Source: Microbacterium sp. lyk4-40-TSB-66 (GTDB lineage: Bacteria; Actinomycetota; Actinomycetes; Actinomycetales; Microbacteriaceae). From it: a stretch of DNA of 64,000 bases. A program made the position numbers and the translations under genes. Positions 17,235 to 27,452 of this stretch are shown here, one piece after another. The stretch's first letter is position 1; every line of letters begins with the position of its first letter. The notes under the pieces were generated by a model. It was not told where the DNA came from. It worked only from the letters and a program-made list of their open reading frames with translations, and did not search any database. Location of the stretch: assembly GCF_030209475.1 (NCBI RefSeq), contig NZ_JARVRW010000002.1, forward strand, positions 558,001 through 622,000, in the 5' to 3' direction.

Positions 17235-18482
17235 GTGATCCACAGACGCGACGCCGGAGCCACCTGGTCGGGCAACCACCGCTACCACGCCACCGAGGTG
17301 CTCCTGCCGGGCGACCTCGACGAGCTCGCCGAGGTCGTCGCATCCGCTCCCACTCTGCGCGTGCAAGCCACCCGGCACACGTTCAATGACGTCGCCGACT
17401 CCGATGCGTCGCTGGTCTCGCTCGAGCGCCTGCCCACGCGCGTCGAGATGGTCGACGATCGTGTGCGCGTCGAGGGTCTCGTGACCTTCGCCCACCTCGC
17501 TCCCGTCATCGAGGCCCGAGGGCGCGCGCTGCACAACCTCGGATCGCTCCCGCACATCTCGGTCGCCGGCGCCGCCGCCACGGGCACCCACGGCTCGGGC
17601 GTGCGAAACGGCAACCTGTCGAGCGCGGTCCGGGCGCTCGACATCATGGATGCCGACGGACGCACGCATCGCGTCGATCAGGCCCACGCCTGGTTCCCGG
17701 CCGCAGCGGTCGGGATCGGGGCGTTCGGCGTCGTCACCGCGGTCGAGCTGCAGACCGAACCGACCTACGAGGTGACGCAACAGGCCTACACCGGTGTCGC
17801 GTGGGACGACATCGCGGGCGACCCGGAGAGGGTGTTCGGCAGCTCGCGCAGTGTGAGCGTGTTCACCACGTGGGGCGACCCGGCCCACGACCTCGTCTGG
17901 GCCAAGAGCGACGACGGCGCGCCCGACTGGGTCGAGCAGCTGGGCGGTCGTCCCGTCGGCGACGACATCCACCTGGGGAGCATCCGCACCGTCGACAACA
18001 CGACCCCGCGGGGCACGCCCGGGCCGTGGCACACGCGCCTGCCGCACTTCCGCGCCGACGCCCTGCCGAGCGACGGCGACGAGATCCAGTCCGAGTACTT
18101 CGTGCCGTTCTCTGCTGCGCGCGAGGCCCTCGCCGCGGTGCGCGAGATTGCACCGCTGTTCGCCGCAGAACTGTTGGTCTCCGAGCTCCGCACGGTCGCC
18201 GCCGACGAACTCTGGGTGAGTCCCGCGTACCGGCGCGACGCGCTGGCGATCCACTTCACCTGGCGCAATCACACCGCCGAGGTGTTGGCGGTGTTGCCGC
18301 ACATCGAGGCGGCGCTCGCGCCCTTCGACGTGCGACCGCACTGGGGCAAGGCGTTCACCATGCCCGGCGAGGCCGTGCGCGCAACGCTCACCCGCGTCGA
18401 CGACTTCGTGGAGGCAGCGCGTGCGGCCGATCCCCGCGGCGTCTTCCGCAACGACTTCCTGCGGCGCACGCTCGGCCTGTAG
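17235..18482 (+). CDS. Alditol (xylitol/sorbitol) oxidase, FAD-dependent
   Basis: 415 residues from GTG 17235 with upstream GGAGG. VAO/PCMH-type flavoprotein closely resembling Streptomyces alditol oxidase AldO (about 418 residues). Visible features: TRHTFNDVADSD in the FAD fold, LPHISVAGAAATGTHGSGV (covalent FAD histidine and diphosphate binding), SEYFVPFSAAREAL, SELRTVAADELWVSPAYRRD, and the C-terminal RPHWGKAF. Such enzymes oxidise terminal hydroxyls of xylitol, sorbitol and similar polyols with oxygen, giving aldose and hydrogen peroxide in the cytoplasm. Its place beside xylose and polyol genes supports a polyol substrate; D-arabinono-lactone oxidase is a less likely alternative. Confidence 0.88.
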   Translation: MIHRRDAGATWSGNHRYHATEVLLPGDLDELAEVVASAPTLRVQATRHTFNDVADSDASLVSLERLPTRVEMVDDRVRVEGLVTFAHLAPVIEARGRALHNLGSLPHISVAGAAATGTHGSGVRNGNLSSAVRALDIMDADGRTHRVDQAHAWFPAAAVGIGAFGVVTAVELQTEPTYEVTQQAYTGVAWDDIAGDPERVFGSSRSVSVFTTWGDPAHDLVWAKSDDGAPDWVEQLGGRPVGDDIHLGSIRTVDNTTPRGTPGPWHTRLPHFRADALPSDGDEIQSEYFVPFSAAREALAAVREIAPLFAAELLVSELRTVAADELWVSPAYRRDALAIHFTWRNHTAEVLAVLPHIEAALAPFDVRPHWGKAFTMPGEAVRATLTRVDDFVEAARAADPRGVFRNDFLRRTLGL

Positions 18483-18702
18483 ACCGGTTCGGCCGGGTGA
18501 CCGGCGCCCCAGCGACGCAGGCGGGACGGCGGCAGACCGGTTCGGCCGGGTGGCCGGTACCCCAGCGACGCAGGCGGGTCGGCGGCGGCCCGGTTCGGCC
18601 AGGTTCCTGCGGGGGGCGGCACCGCAGCGACGCGTGGCGGGACGACGGCAGCCCGGTTCGGCCAGGTGGGCGGTGCGCCGCAACGACGCAGGCGGGTCAG
18701 CG
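18483..18702. repeat. Four degenerate tandem repeats, 53-63 bp each
   Basis: Copies begin at about 18483, 18536, 18589 and 18652, each with (A/C)CCGGTTCGGCC(A/G)GGT and continuing to CAGCGACGCAGGCGGG or a close variant. They start immediately after the alditol oxidase stop. No gene is visible; the proline/arginine-rich translations on either strand are repeat artefacts. Confidence 0.75.
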
Positions 18703-18990
18703 GTAGCGGCACCGACAGCCATGGCGACGGCGAAAGCAGCAGCAGCTGCGCCGGGGACGGCGGTAGCAACAACAACAACAACAGCAGCAGCGACGGCGTG
18801 GCGGCAGCAGCACTAGCACCGGCACGGCAGCAGCACCAGCACCAGCACCGGCACGGCGGTAGCAACAGCAACGCCGGCGACGGCCGTAGCAACAGCAACG
18901 CCGGCGACGGCGTCACGGCAGCGGCGCCGGCGACGGCGGCAGCGGCCGGCGACGCCAGCACCGTACCGGCACCGGCACCAGTACTCACCG
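18703..18990. repeat. Triplet and minisatellite-like repeat tract
   Basis: A run of short repeats unusual for bacteria: AGCAGCAGC, five AAC units followed by AGC units near 18767-18792, CAGCAC runs near 18828-18852, and a 27-bp unit containing GTAGCAACAGCAACGCCGGC repeated twice near 18860-18912. Read on the plus strand it would encode Ser/Asn/Gly and Gln/His runs, but no start, ribosome site or ordinary protein context supports a gene. Confidence 0.7.
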
Positions 18991-19035
18991 CGAAACGGCG
19001 CCGCCCACCGCGACGCCGCTCCGCGGCATCCGGGA

Positions 19036-19764
19036 TCAGCGGCTGGAGTAGCCGCCGTCGATGGGGAGCGAGACGCCCGAGATCATGCCGGCGCCGTCGC
19101 TGAGGAGGAACACGATGGGGGCGGCGATGTCGTCCTCGGTCGCCCACTTGTGCAGGGGCATCGCCTCGAGGAAGGGGCCCTCGATGTCGGGTCGACCCCA
19201 GTACCACGCCGACATCGGCGTCATCACCACGGTCGGGTTCACGCTGTTGACGCGGATGCCGTAGCCGCCGAGCTCGAGGGCCGAGACGCGCGTGATGTTG
19301 TCGAGCGCCGCCTTCGACGAGCCGTACGAGATGTGGCCGGAGAGGGCGACGAGGCTGGCCTGGCTGGAGACGTTGACGATCGCGCCGCCCTTGCCGACGC
19401 GGATCATCTCGCGTGACGCGTACTTCGTGACGAGGAGCGAGCCGCGGGCGTTGATGCTCATGACCTTGTCGAAGACGTCGATGTCGGTGTCCATCGGGGT
19501 CGCGATCTCGCCGCCCCACCCGCCGCAGTTGACGACGCCGTAGAGGTCACGGCCCTCGATCGCGGCGCGGATATCCTCCTCGGACTCGAGGTCGAAGACG
19601 ACGGGCTCGGCTCCGGTCTCGGCGCAGATCGCGGCGAGGCCCTCGGCGTCACGGCCGGCGGCGAGCACGGTCGCTCCCGCCGCGATGAGGTGGCGGACGG
19701 TCGCGCCGCCGATGCCGCCACCGGCGCCGGTGACGAGGATGGTGCGGTCGGTGAATTCGGTCAT
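19036..19764 (-). CDS. SDR family oxidoreductase, L-xylulose reductase-like
   Basis: 242 residues. Classical short-chain dehydrogenase: cofactor motif TGAGGGIGG near residue 12, NCGGWGG in place of the common NNAG, catalytic Ser in IVNVSSQASLVALSGHI, and catalytic Tyr-Lys in YGSSKAALDNITRVSALEL. The pattern NPTVVMTPMS and the ending SDGAGMISGVSLPIDGGY strongly recall L-xylulose reductase (DCXR), which interconverts L-xylulose and xylitol; related SDRs act on threitol or erythrulose. It is divergent from the kinase/ABC operon and shares a LacI-type operator region, so a polyol dehydrogenase role is likely. Confidence 0.85.
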   Translation of the reverse strand: MTEFTDRTILVTGAGGGIGGATVRHLIAAGATVLAAGRDAEGLAAICAETGAEPVVFDLESEEDIRAAIEGRDLYGVVNCGGWGGEIATPMDTDIDVFDKVMSINARGSLLVTKYASREMIRVGKGGAIVNVSSQASLVALSGHISYGSSKAALDNITRVSALELGGYGIRVNSVNPTVVMTPMSAWYWGRPDIEGPFLEAMPLHKWATEDDIAAPIVFLLSDGAGMISGVSLPIDGGYSSR

Positions 19765-19845
19765 GGGTGGGCTCTTTCGCGGGTCCTGGAGGCGAGGACG
19801 ACGGCGGTGTCGTCGCGGCCCATGATAACCACAGAATCACGCGGA

Positions 19846-19909
19846 TGACTTCGGTGTCATGACGAATTCATCACGGGTGTTGACACCGGTGACATGGTGG
19901 CCGTACCGT
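19846..19909. promoter_or_regulatory. Divergent promoter with two LacI-type operators
   Basis: TGACTTCGGTGTCA (19846-19859) lies on the SDR side and GACACCGGTGAC (19882-19893) on the kinase/ABC side. The second overlaps a TTGACA -35 (19880-19885), followed after 18 bp by TACCGT (19904-19909). A central CG in a palindrome is typical of LacI-family sites. The same 12-mer recurs at 34172-34183 (reverse) and 34239-34250. Confidence 0.65.
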
Positions 19910-20001
19910 AACCGGAGTTCGACCGGTGAACCCCACCGGAAACCGCTTCGCCGACGCAGCACTCCCGATGTGCGACGCCGCCCGGAAGGACCCACAGAGC
20001 C

Positions 20002-20700
20002 GTGACCCACACCTCGGAGACCGCCGCGACCCCGGCCGCCGCGACCGTGCGCATCGACGACCTCGTCGACCGTGCCCGCACGCTCGTCGCGACCGGCGAG
20101 CGTCGCGTGCTGGGCATCGCCGGCACCCCCGGGGCGGGCAAGTCCACCGTCAGCGACGCCCTTCTCGCGGCCCTCGGCGACGACGCGATCCTCGTCGGCA
20201 TGGACGGCTTCCACCTCGCGAACGAGGAGCTCGTGCGCCTCGGCCGACGCGAACGCAAAGGCGCCCCCGACACGTTCGACGTCGAGGGCTACATCGCGCT
20301 CCTCGACCGCATCCGGGCCGGTCACGCGGTCTACGCCCCGCGCTTCGACCGCAGCCTCGAGGAGTCCATCGGTTCGGCGGTGCTCGTGCCCGCCGACGTG
20401 CCCCTCGTCATCACCGAGGGCAACTACCTGCTGCACGACCAATTCGGGTGGGATGCCGTGGCATCCCGTCTCGACGAGGTCTGGTTCCTCGATGTCGACG
20501 CCGCCGAGCGCCGCGAGCGGCTCGTCACGCGCCGCCTCTCCCACGACCACCCCCACGACGAGGCCGTCGCATGGGTTCGCGATGTCGACGAGGCGAACGC
20601 CACCGTCGTCGAGCGCGGACGTCACCGCGCCCACCTCGTCATCACCGTCTCCGAGGCCCCCGCCGGGGGCCTCGGCCACCACGAAGGAGCTGCTTCATGA
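20002..20700 (+). CDS. P-loop sugar/nucleoside kinase (uridine kinase-like fold)
   Basis: 232 residues from GTG 20002. Walker A GIAGTPGAGKSTVSDALLAAL, then VGMDGFHLANEELVRLGRRERKGAPDTFDVEGY, the signature of phosphoribulokinase/uridine-kinase-fold proteins found next to sugar ABC genes (FrcK-like), and VITEGNYLLHD. It likely phosphorylates an imported or dehydrogenase-derived sugar. Its stop overlaps the ABC ATPase start (ATGA), so it is the first gene of the transporter operon. A fructose-type substrate is suggested only by family context. Confidence 0.85.
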   Translation: MTHTSETAATPAAATVRIDDLVDRARTLVATGERRVLGIAGTPGAGKSTVSDALLAALGDDAILVGMDGFHLANEELVRLGRRERKGAPDTFDVEGYIALLDRIRAGHAVYAPRFDRSLEESIGSAVLVPADVPLVITEGNYLLHDQFGWDAVASRLDEVWFLDVDAAERRERLVTRRLSHDHPHDEAVAWVRDVDEANATVVERGRHRAHLVITVSEAPAGGLGHHEGAAS

Positions 20701-21469
20701 GCACCACCACGACCGTGCCCGTGCTGCAGGCGCGGGGCTTGTCCCGTCAGTTCGGCCATGTCCGCGCCCTCAACAATGTCGACTTCGAGGTCTACCCCGG
20801 CGAAGTCACCGCCCTCATCGGCGACAACGGCGCCGGCAAATCGACCCTCGTCAAAGCCCTCTCCGGCAACCTCGCCGTCGACGAAGGAGAGATCCTCTTC
20901 GACGGCAAACCGATCGAGATGACCAACCCCCAGGTCGCCTCCGCCCTCGGCATCGAAACCGTCTACCAAGACCTCGCCCTCGCCCCCCACCTCGACCCCG
21001 TGCAGAACATGTACCTCGGCCGAGAAATCCGCCGCCCCGGCCTCGCCGGTGCCCTCGGGTTCATGAAGACCAAAGACATGGCCGTCGCCTCCCGCGCCGC
21101 CTTCGACGAACTCGGCGCCACCGTCCGCTCCCTCACCTCCCCCGTGGGAGAGATGTCCGGCGGACAACGCCAAGCCATCGCCATCGCCCGCGCCGTGCAC
21201 TGGGCCGGACGCCTGGTCTTCCTCGACGAACCCACCGCCGCCCTCGGCGTCCGCCAGACCAAGAACGTCCTGGAAACCATCCGCCGCGTCCGCGACAAAG
21301 GCATCGCCGTCGTCCTCATCTCCCACTCCATGCCCCACGTCATGGACGTCTGCGACCGCATCCAAGTCCTGCGCCTGGGCACCCGCGTCGCCAACATCAA
21401 CGCCAAAGACACCTCCATGGAAGAACTCGTCGGACTCATGACCGGCGCCGTCACGAAGGACGACTCCCA

Positions 21470-21473
<4 letters not shown>
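20697..21473 (+). CDS. Sugar ABC transporter ATP-binding protein (copy 1)
   Basis: 258 residues, a single nucleotide-binding domain. Walker A GDNGAGKST, Q-loop region ETVYQDLALAPHLDPVQNMYLG, signature MSGGQRQAIAIARAV, Walker B LVFLDEPTAAL, switch histidine ISHSMPHVMDVCDRI. It resembles FrcA of fructose/ribose-type importers with one domain rather than the fused RbsA form. It is nearly identical, even at silent sites, to the ATPase at 44860-45639. It overlaps the genes on both sides by 4 nt. It energises sugar uptake with the permease at 21470 and lipoprotein at 22620. Confidence 0.95.
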
Positions 21474-22555
<1,082 letters not shown>

Positions 22556-22619
22556 GCCGCGGCGGCATCCATTCCTCCACCCCTTACCCAGAACCCGACA
22601 CACAAGAACGGTGATCACA

Positions 22620-23609
22620 ATGAAGTGGAACAAGAAGGCGACCGCACTGACGGTCTTCGGCATGGCGGCGACCCTGACCCTCGCGGGCTGCTCCGGCGGC
22701 GCGGCCTCCGGCGGCGCGTCGGGCGGATCCGACGGCGGCTACAAGATCGCGTTCGTCCAGGGCGTCGCGGGAGATGAGTTCTACATCTCCATGCAGTGCG
22801 GCATCCAGGCCGAGGCCGAGAAGGAGGGCGCCACCGTCACCACCCAGGGCCCCGAGAAGTTCGACCCCACCCTCCAGAAGCCCATCGTCGACGCCGTCGT
22901 CGCCTCGCAGCCCGACGCGCTCCTCATCGCCCCCACCGACGTCTCCGCCATGCAGGCCCCGATCGCCGCGGCCGAAGCCGCCGGAATCAAGGTCGTCCTC
23001 GTCGACACCACCCTGGAAGACCCCTCGGGCGCGGTCTCGCAGATCTCCTCCGACAACGAAGGCGGCGGCGCCGCAGCCTTCGAGGCCATCCAGAAGGCGA
23101 ACCCGAACGGCGGCAAGGTCCTCGTCGTGTCCACCGACCCCGGCGTGTCCACCACCGACGCCCGCGCCCAGGGCTTCGAGGACGCCGTCGCCAAGGACAG
23201 CAAGTTCGAGTCCGTCGGCGTGCAGTACTCCCACAACGAGCCGTCGACGGCCGCGGAGATCGTCACCGCCGCGCTGCAGAAGGACCCCGACATCGTCGGC
23301 ATCTTCGCCGCCAACCTGTTCGCCGCCGAAGGCTCCGCCACCGGTGTCCAGCAGGCCGGCAAGCAGGGCGCCGTCACCATCGTCGGCTTCGACGCCGGTC
23401 CCGCCCAGGTCAAGGCCCTCGAGGCCGGCACCGTCCAGGCCCTCGTCGCCCAGGAACCCGCCACCATCGGCGAAGACGGCGTCAAGCAGGCCATCGCGGC
23501 CCTGAAGGGCGAAGCCACCGAAGCCAAGATCCAGACCGGCTTCACCATCCTCACGAAGGACAACATCACCACCGACGGCGCCGACGCCGTCTACAAGTCC
23601 AGCTGCTGA
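22620..23609 (+). CDS. Sugar ABC transporter substrate-binding lipoprotein (copy 1)
   Basis: 329 residues from ATG 22620 (MKWNKKATALTVFGMAATLT). A lipobox LTLAGC places the lipidated cysteine near residue 23, followed by a Gly/Ser linker. The mature part is a periplasmic-binding-protein-like (ribose/LacI-type) fold: YKIAFVQGVAGDEFYISMQ, DALLIAPTDVSAMQAPIAAA, GVSTTDARAQGFEDAV, GAVTIVGFDAGPAQVKALEAG. It captures the sugar at the outer face of the membrane. Paralogous to the lipoprotein at 42748-43737, with scattered differences and a different linker. A strong hairpin follows. Confidence 0.95.
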   Translation: MKWNKKATALTVFGMAATLTLAGCSGGAASGGASGGSDGGYKIAFVQGVAGDEFYISMQCGIQAEAEKEGATVTTQGPEKFDPTLQKPIVDAVVASQPDALLIAPTDVSAMQAPIAAAEAAGIKVVLVDTTLEDPSGAVSQISSDNEGGGAAAFEAIQKANPNGGKVLVVSTDPGVSTTDARAQGFEDAVAKDSKFESVGVQYSHNEPSTAAEIVTAALQKDPDIVGIFAANLFAAEGSATGVQQAGKQGAVTIVGFDAGPAQVKALEAGTVQALVAQEPATIGEDGVKQAIAALKGEATEAKIQTGFTILTKDNITTDGADAVYKSSC

Positions 23610-23618
23610 CATCCGATC

Positions 23619-23662
23619 CCGGATGCCGGGACCTCGCGATCGCGTGAGGTCCCGGCATCCGG
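23619..23662 (+). terminator. Strong terminator after the ABC operon
   Basis: A perfect 17-bp stem: 23619-23635 (CCGGATGCCGGGACCTC) with 23646-23662, 10-nt loop, starting 9 nt after the lipoprotein stop. It ends the kinase/ABC operon. Confidence 0.85.
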
Positions 23663-23680
23663 CACACCGGACCCCAAGCA

Positions 23681-23745
23681 CTCGGGGCGGAAACCGCCAC
23701 TCGGGGCGGAATACCCACGCCCCGAACGGCTGAAACCGCCCCGAA
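23681..23745. repeat. 65-bp CGGGGCGG element, copy 1
   Basis: Contains two CTCGGGGCGGAA words and two inverted ones (CGCCCCGAAC), making a compound palindrome. Two further copies lie at 42459-42523 and 42612-42676. All three sit just downstream of the paralogous substrate-binding lipoprotein genes. Confidence 0.75.
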
Positions 23746-23788
23746 CACCCGAGAACACGACCCGACCCGCGAAACCACGGAGCCCCGC

Positions 23789-25252
23789 ATGACCGATCTC
23801 ACCGCCGACGCCCTCCCCTCGCTCGCGGCGAACGTCTCCGTACCGACCTACGACCGTTCCGCCGTGCGGGCGCGGATCGTGCACTTCGGTGTCGGGGGGT
23901 TCCACCGCGCGCACGAGGCGATGTACCTCGACCGCCTGCTCGAAGCCGGACACACCGAGTGGGGCCTGTGCGGCGTCGGCGTGCTCTCGTTCGACGCCCC
24001 GATGCGCGACGCCCTCGCCGCGCAGGACGACCTCTACACGCTCGTGACCACCGCTCCCGACGGCTCGTCGACAGCCCGCGTGGTCGGCTCGATCGTGCAG
24101 TACCTCTTCGCCCCCGACGACCCCGACGCCGTCGTCCGCAAACTCGCCGATCCCGACACGGCCATCGTCTCGCTCACCATCACCGAGGGCGGCTACGGCA
24201 TCGACGACGCGACGGGCACCTACGCACCCCGCGACGAGCTGACCCTCGCCGACCTCGACGGCTCGGCTCCCCCGCGCAGCGTCATGGGTCTGCTGAGCGA
24301 GGCCCTCCGTCGGCGCCGGGATGCCGGCATCCCCGCCTTCACCGTCATGTCGTGCGACAACATCCAGGGCAACGGTCACGTCGCCCGCGCCGCACTCCTC
24401 GGGTTCGCCGAGCGCCGCGACACGGAACTCGCCGCCTGGATCGCCGAGAACGTGTCGTTCCCGAACTCCATGGTCGACCGCATCACCCCGGTCACCACCG
24501 ACGAGACGCGTGCCGCGATCGCCGAGGAGTTCGGCATCCGGGACCGCTGGCCCGTGCGCTCCGAATCGTTCGAGCAATGGGTGCTCGAAGACGCCTTCCC
24601 CGCGGGTCGGCCCCCGTTCGACGAGGTCGGCGTGCAACTCGTCTCCGACGTCGAGCCGTACGAGCTGATGAAACTCCGTCTGCTCAACGCCTCCCACCAG
24701 GCGATGAGCTACCTCGGTATCCTCTCGGGCGCCGAGTACGTGCACGAGGTGTGCACGGATCCGCTGTTCGTGTCGTTCCTGCAGGGATACATGCACCACG
24801 AGGCCATCCCCACCCTGCGTCCGGTGCCGGGCATCGACCTCGACGCCTACTGCGACCAGCTCATCGAGCGGTTCGGCAGCGAAGCCATCCGCGACACGCT
24901 CGCACGACAGGTCGTCGACGGCTCCGACCGGCTGCCGAAGTTCCTCCTGCCGGTCGTGCGGGAGCAGCTCGCCGCCGGCGGCCGCATCGACCACGCCGCC
25001 CTCGTCCTCGCGGGGTGGAGCGTCTTCCTCGAGGGACGCACCGAGTCGGGCGAGCCGACACCCGCGGTCGACAGCCGTCTCGACGAGCTGCGCGCCATCG
25101 TGGCCGCGGACCCCGCGTCACTGCTCGACTATTCGCCCGTGTTCGGCGACCTCGGACGCAATGCGCGCCTGCGCGAAGCGTTCCTCGCCGCGCGCGCGTC
25201 GCTCTCCGAGCGCGGGGCGCGCGGCGCGATCACCGAGGTCGTCGGCGCCTGA
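23789..25252 (+). CDS. Mannitol/arabinitol dehydrogenase family protein
   Basis: 487 residues, the length of long-chain polyol dehydrogenases (MtlK/DalD/uxuB-like). The N-terminal NAD-binding segment reads IVHFGVGGFHRAHEAMYLDRL. The family pattern TITEGGYG is present, then VMSCDNIQGNGHVARAAL, SFPNSMVDRITPVTT and the catalytic-lysine region ELMKLRLLNASHQAMSYLG. It oxidises a polyol such as D-mannitol, D-arabinitol or D-sorbitol to the 2-ketose with NAD. It lies after the ABC operon terminator, so it may have its own promoter, but its context is clearly polyol uptake and oxidation. Confidence 0.93.
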   Translation: MTDLTADALPSLAANVSVPTYDRSAVRARIVHFGVGGFHRAHEAMYLDRLLEAGHTEWGLCGVGVLSFDAPMRDALAAQDDLYTLVTTAPDGSSTARVVGSIVQYLFAPDDPDAVVRKLADPDTAIVSLTITEGGYGIDDATGTYAPRDELTLADLDGSAPPRSVMGLLSEALRRRRDAGIPAFTVMSCDNIQGNGHVARAALLGFAERRDTELAAWIAENVSFPNSMVDRITPVTTDETRAAIAEEFGIRDRWPVRSESFEQWVLEDAFPAGRPPFDEVGVQLVSDVEPYELMKLRLLNASHQAMSYLGILSGAEYVHEVCTDPLFVSFLQGYMHHEAIPTLRPVPGIDLDAYCDQLIERFGSEAIRDTLARQVVDGSDRLPKFLLPVVREQLAAGGRIDHAALVLAGWSVFLEGRTESGEPTPAVDSRLDELRAIVAADPASLLDYSPVFGDLGRNARLREAFLAARASLSERGARGAITEVVGA

Positions 25253-25359
25253 CGGATCGGGGGTGGTCGAGCCGCTCTCCGCGCGGGCTCGATCGACCTC
25301 GCTCGCGGCCGTCTGGAGCACCCGCCCCCGGTGGGAGCGACCGCACCCGGTGAATCCGG

Positions 25360-26532
25360 TCAGCCCGAGGCGACGGCTCGGCGACCGCGCCCGTCGGGCC
25401 GGGGCGACAGCCCACGCAGGAAACCCGCGATGGCGTCATGGAAGCGCTCGGGCTCCTGATTGGCCTCGTTGCAGTGACCGCTCGCGTCGAAGGCGACGAG
25501 CTCGGCATCCGGATGCCGTTCGACGTAGGCCACCGATCCCGAGAACGGCACCACGGGGTCGACTCGGCTGTGCAGGATCAGCGTCGGGATGCGCGGGCCG
25601 GGCCGATGCCCACCCACCCAGGTGAGCGCGCGGGCGTCGACCGTCTCGATGAGGCCGAGCGCGCGGGCACCGAGCGGGCTGCCGAGCACGCGCATCGCCG
25701 CTGCGGCGATCGTGCGCGGGAGATGGGCCCCCGCCACGGCGTTCTCGACGACCCGCGTCCAGTCCAGCGCCGGGGCGACCAGCACGAGTGCGGTGACCGT
25801 GCCGCGGTGCGGGGACTCCTCGAGCGCGAGCATCGCGATCGTCCCGCCCATCGACCACGCCACCAGCACGATCTCACGGGCACCGCGCGAGATGGCGTAG
25901 GTGATCGCGTCGTCGACGTCGCGCCACTCGCGCGTGCCGAGGCTCGAGGGAAGGGCGTCGGCGGGCGCGCACTCCTCGTCGCCCGCGTACGACACGACGA
26001 GCGACATCCATCCGGCATCCGTGGTCGCCGGCGCCGAACGCAGGGCGCCGTTACGGCTGGACCGCAGACCGTGCACGTGGATCGTCCACCGCCCGTCGGC
26101 CGCCTCGCGATCGCCGATCTCCCACGCCTCGGCGATGCCGCCGCGGCGAAGCGGAATGGACACGTGGCGGGTGGGACCGACGTCTTCGGGGGCGCCGATG
26201 TTCTGCGACGTCCACGCCGCCACGACCTCGCCGTCGCCGAGCCCCGCCGGCCGGGTGAGGATCGTGCGGACGACCCGGTCGCGATCGACCCGCACGATGT
26301 CGCCCACCATCACGTGCGAACCGTCGTCGAGACGCAACCCGTAGGTGCCCGGTTCGCGACTGTCGACGGTCGCGGGCACCGACACCGTGTCGCCCTCGAC
26401 CGTGACCGGCGCGAAGACCTTCGGCGCGCGCGGCGCGACGAGCCGGCGGGCGACGTACCCGGCGAGGGCTGTGTGGGCGGCGAGCACCGTGCCCGCGACG
26501 ACCGCGGTGCCGACGGCGATGGATCGGATCAT
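25360..26532 (-). CDS. Alpha/beta hydrolase with N-terminal membrane anchor
   Basis: 390 residues from ATG 26532. A hydrophobic N-terminus (IAVGTAVVAGTVLAAHTALA) acts as signal or anchor. The hydrolase domain has the nucleophile elbow AWSMGG (VLVAWSMGGTIAMLALEESP), the acid in LILHSRVDPVVPFSG, and the His in FDASGHCNEANQEPERF. Between anchor and hydrolase is a domain with TVSVPATVDSREPGTYGL, a split-barrel-like extension seen in actinobacterial hydrolases. It overlaps the preceding membrane gene by 4 nt and is the last gene of the XRE/ImmA operon. Confidence 0.85.
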   Translation of the reverse strand: MIRSIAVGTAVVAGTVLAAHTALAGYVARRLVAPRAPKVFAPVTVEGDTVSVPATVDSREPGTYGLRLDDGSHVMVGDIVRVDRDRVVRTILTRPAGLGDGEVVAAWTSQNIGAPEDVGPTRHVSIPLRRGGIAEAWEIGDREAADGRWTIHVHGLRSSRNGALRSAPATTDAGWMSLVVSYAGDEECAPADALPSSLGTREWRDVDDAITYAISRGAREIVLVAWSMGGTIAMLALEESPHRGTVTALVLVAPALDWTRVVENAVAGAHLPRTIAAAAMRVLGSPLGARALGLIETVDARALTWVGGHRPGPRIPTLILHSRVDPVVPFSGSVAYVERHPDAELVAFDASGHCNEANQEPERFHDAIAGFLRGLSPRPDGRGRRAVASG

Positions 26533-27452
26533 GCGCGAACTCCCGTGGACTGTCGGGTGAGGTGGGCGTCGACGTCGTCGAGCAGGGCGCGCTGATCGGC
26601 GGTCAACGGCGATGACGTGGCGATCGCGGCGTCTTCGACGGCGACCCGCAGCGCGTGGAGCCTGCTGTCGACGGGTGCGTCGGACGACACGGCGGCCAGC
26701 CGCTGCACGCCGCGCTGGCGCGCCAGGTCGCCGAGGCGTCGCAGCAGCGTCTCGCCCCGGCGACGGATGCACGTCGCCGCGCGCGACGCCCGCAACATCC
26801 CCACGACGAAGGCGACGACACCGAGGTAGAACAGGGGGTCGAAGAGGGCGCTCACCACGCCGTTCGGCTCGAAGAACCGGGTCATCGTGAGATCGACGAT
26901 CTCCGTGAGGCAGCCGAGGACGATACCGACGGCGCCCGCGCGGAAGAACGGCCGCACACCGGGGAGCGACGCCTGCGCCGACCGGAAGAGGAGTGCCCCC
27001 ACCAACGCGATCCCCGCCATGTGCACGACGCCGTAGAGCCAGGCGCCCGTCGAGGTGACCGCCGCATCCTCGATGAAATGGAACGACGACGACCCGCGCT
27101 CGGGCATCGCGACGAAGAAGACGATCGCGAAAAGGATGCCGAGGGACGCGGGGAAGCTCCACCGCAGCGTGTGCACCCGCGCGGTGACGGGGGCGGTACC
27201 CGCCTGGATGCCGAGCCACAGCGACACCATCGTGAGGATGTTCTGCACGAGCTTCAGCACGTTCGTCCCGCCGAGCAGCGCGTCGAGCACGGGGAGCGGG
27301 ATGATCGTGCCCTGCGTGAGCAGCGCGATCACGCCGACCAGTGCCCCCAGCCAGCCGATGCGTGCCCGCGGGAACCGCCAGGCCGCGCGTGCCCGACCGA
27401 CGACGACCGCCAGGAGCCCGGCGAGCGCTGCGTCGATGAGGACGACGGTCAC
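26529..27452 (-). CDS. Integral membrane protein, MAB_1171c-like putative transporter
   Basis: 307 residues from GTG 27452, overlapping the ImmA gene by 4 nt. About seven membrane helices are visible (for example VVLIDAALAGLLAVVVGRA, LGALVGVIALLTQGTIIPL, ASLGILFAIVFFVAM, GVVHMAGIALVGALLF, GAVGIVLGCLTEIVDL, LFYLGVVAFVVGML). A cytoplasmic tail of about 80 residues follows with RLGDLARQRGVQRLAAV. Layout and neighbours fit the MAB_1171c family that recurs beside XRE and ImmA/IrrE genes in actinobacteria; the match is by memory, not by search. Confidence 0.75.
   Translation of the reverse strand: MTVVLIDAALAGLLAVVVGRARAAWRFPRARIGWLGALVGVIALLTQGTIIPLPVLDALLGGTNVLKLVQNILTMVSLWLGIQAGTAPVTARVHTLRWSFPASLGILFAIVFFVAMPERGSSSFHFIEDAAVTSTGAWLYGVVHMAGIALVGALLFRSAQASLPGVRPFFRAGAVGIVLGCLTEIVDLTMTRFFEPNGVVSALFDPLFYLGVVAFVVGMLRASRAATCIRRRGETLLRRLGDLARQRGVQRLAAVSSDAPVDSRLHALRVAVEDAAIATSSPLTADQRALLDDVDAHLTRQSTGVRA

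Noticed and set aside
18666..19103. Ser/Asn/Gln/His-repeat protein on the plus strand
   Set aside because: It is a translation of triplet microsatellites and continues antisense into the SDR gene; no credible start.
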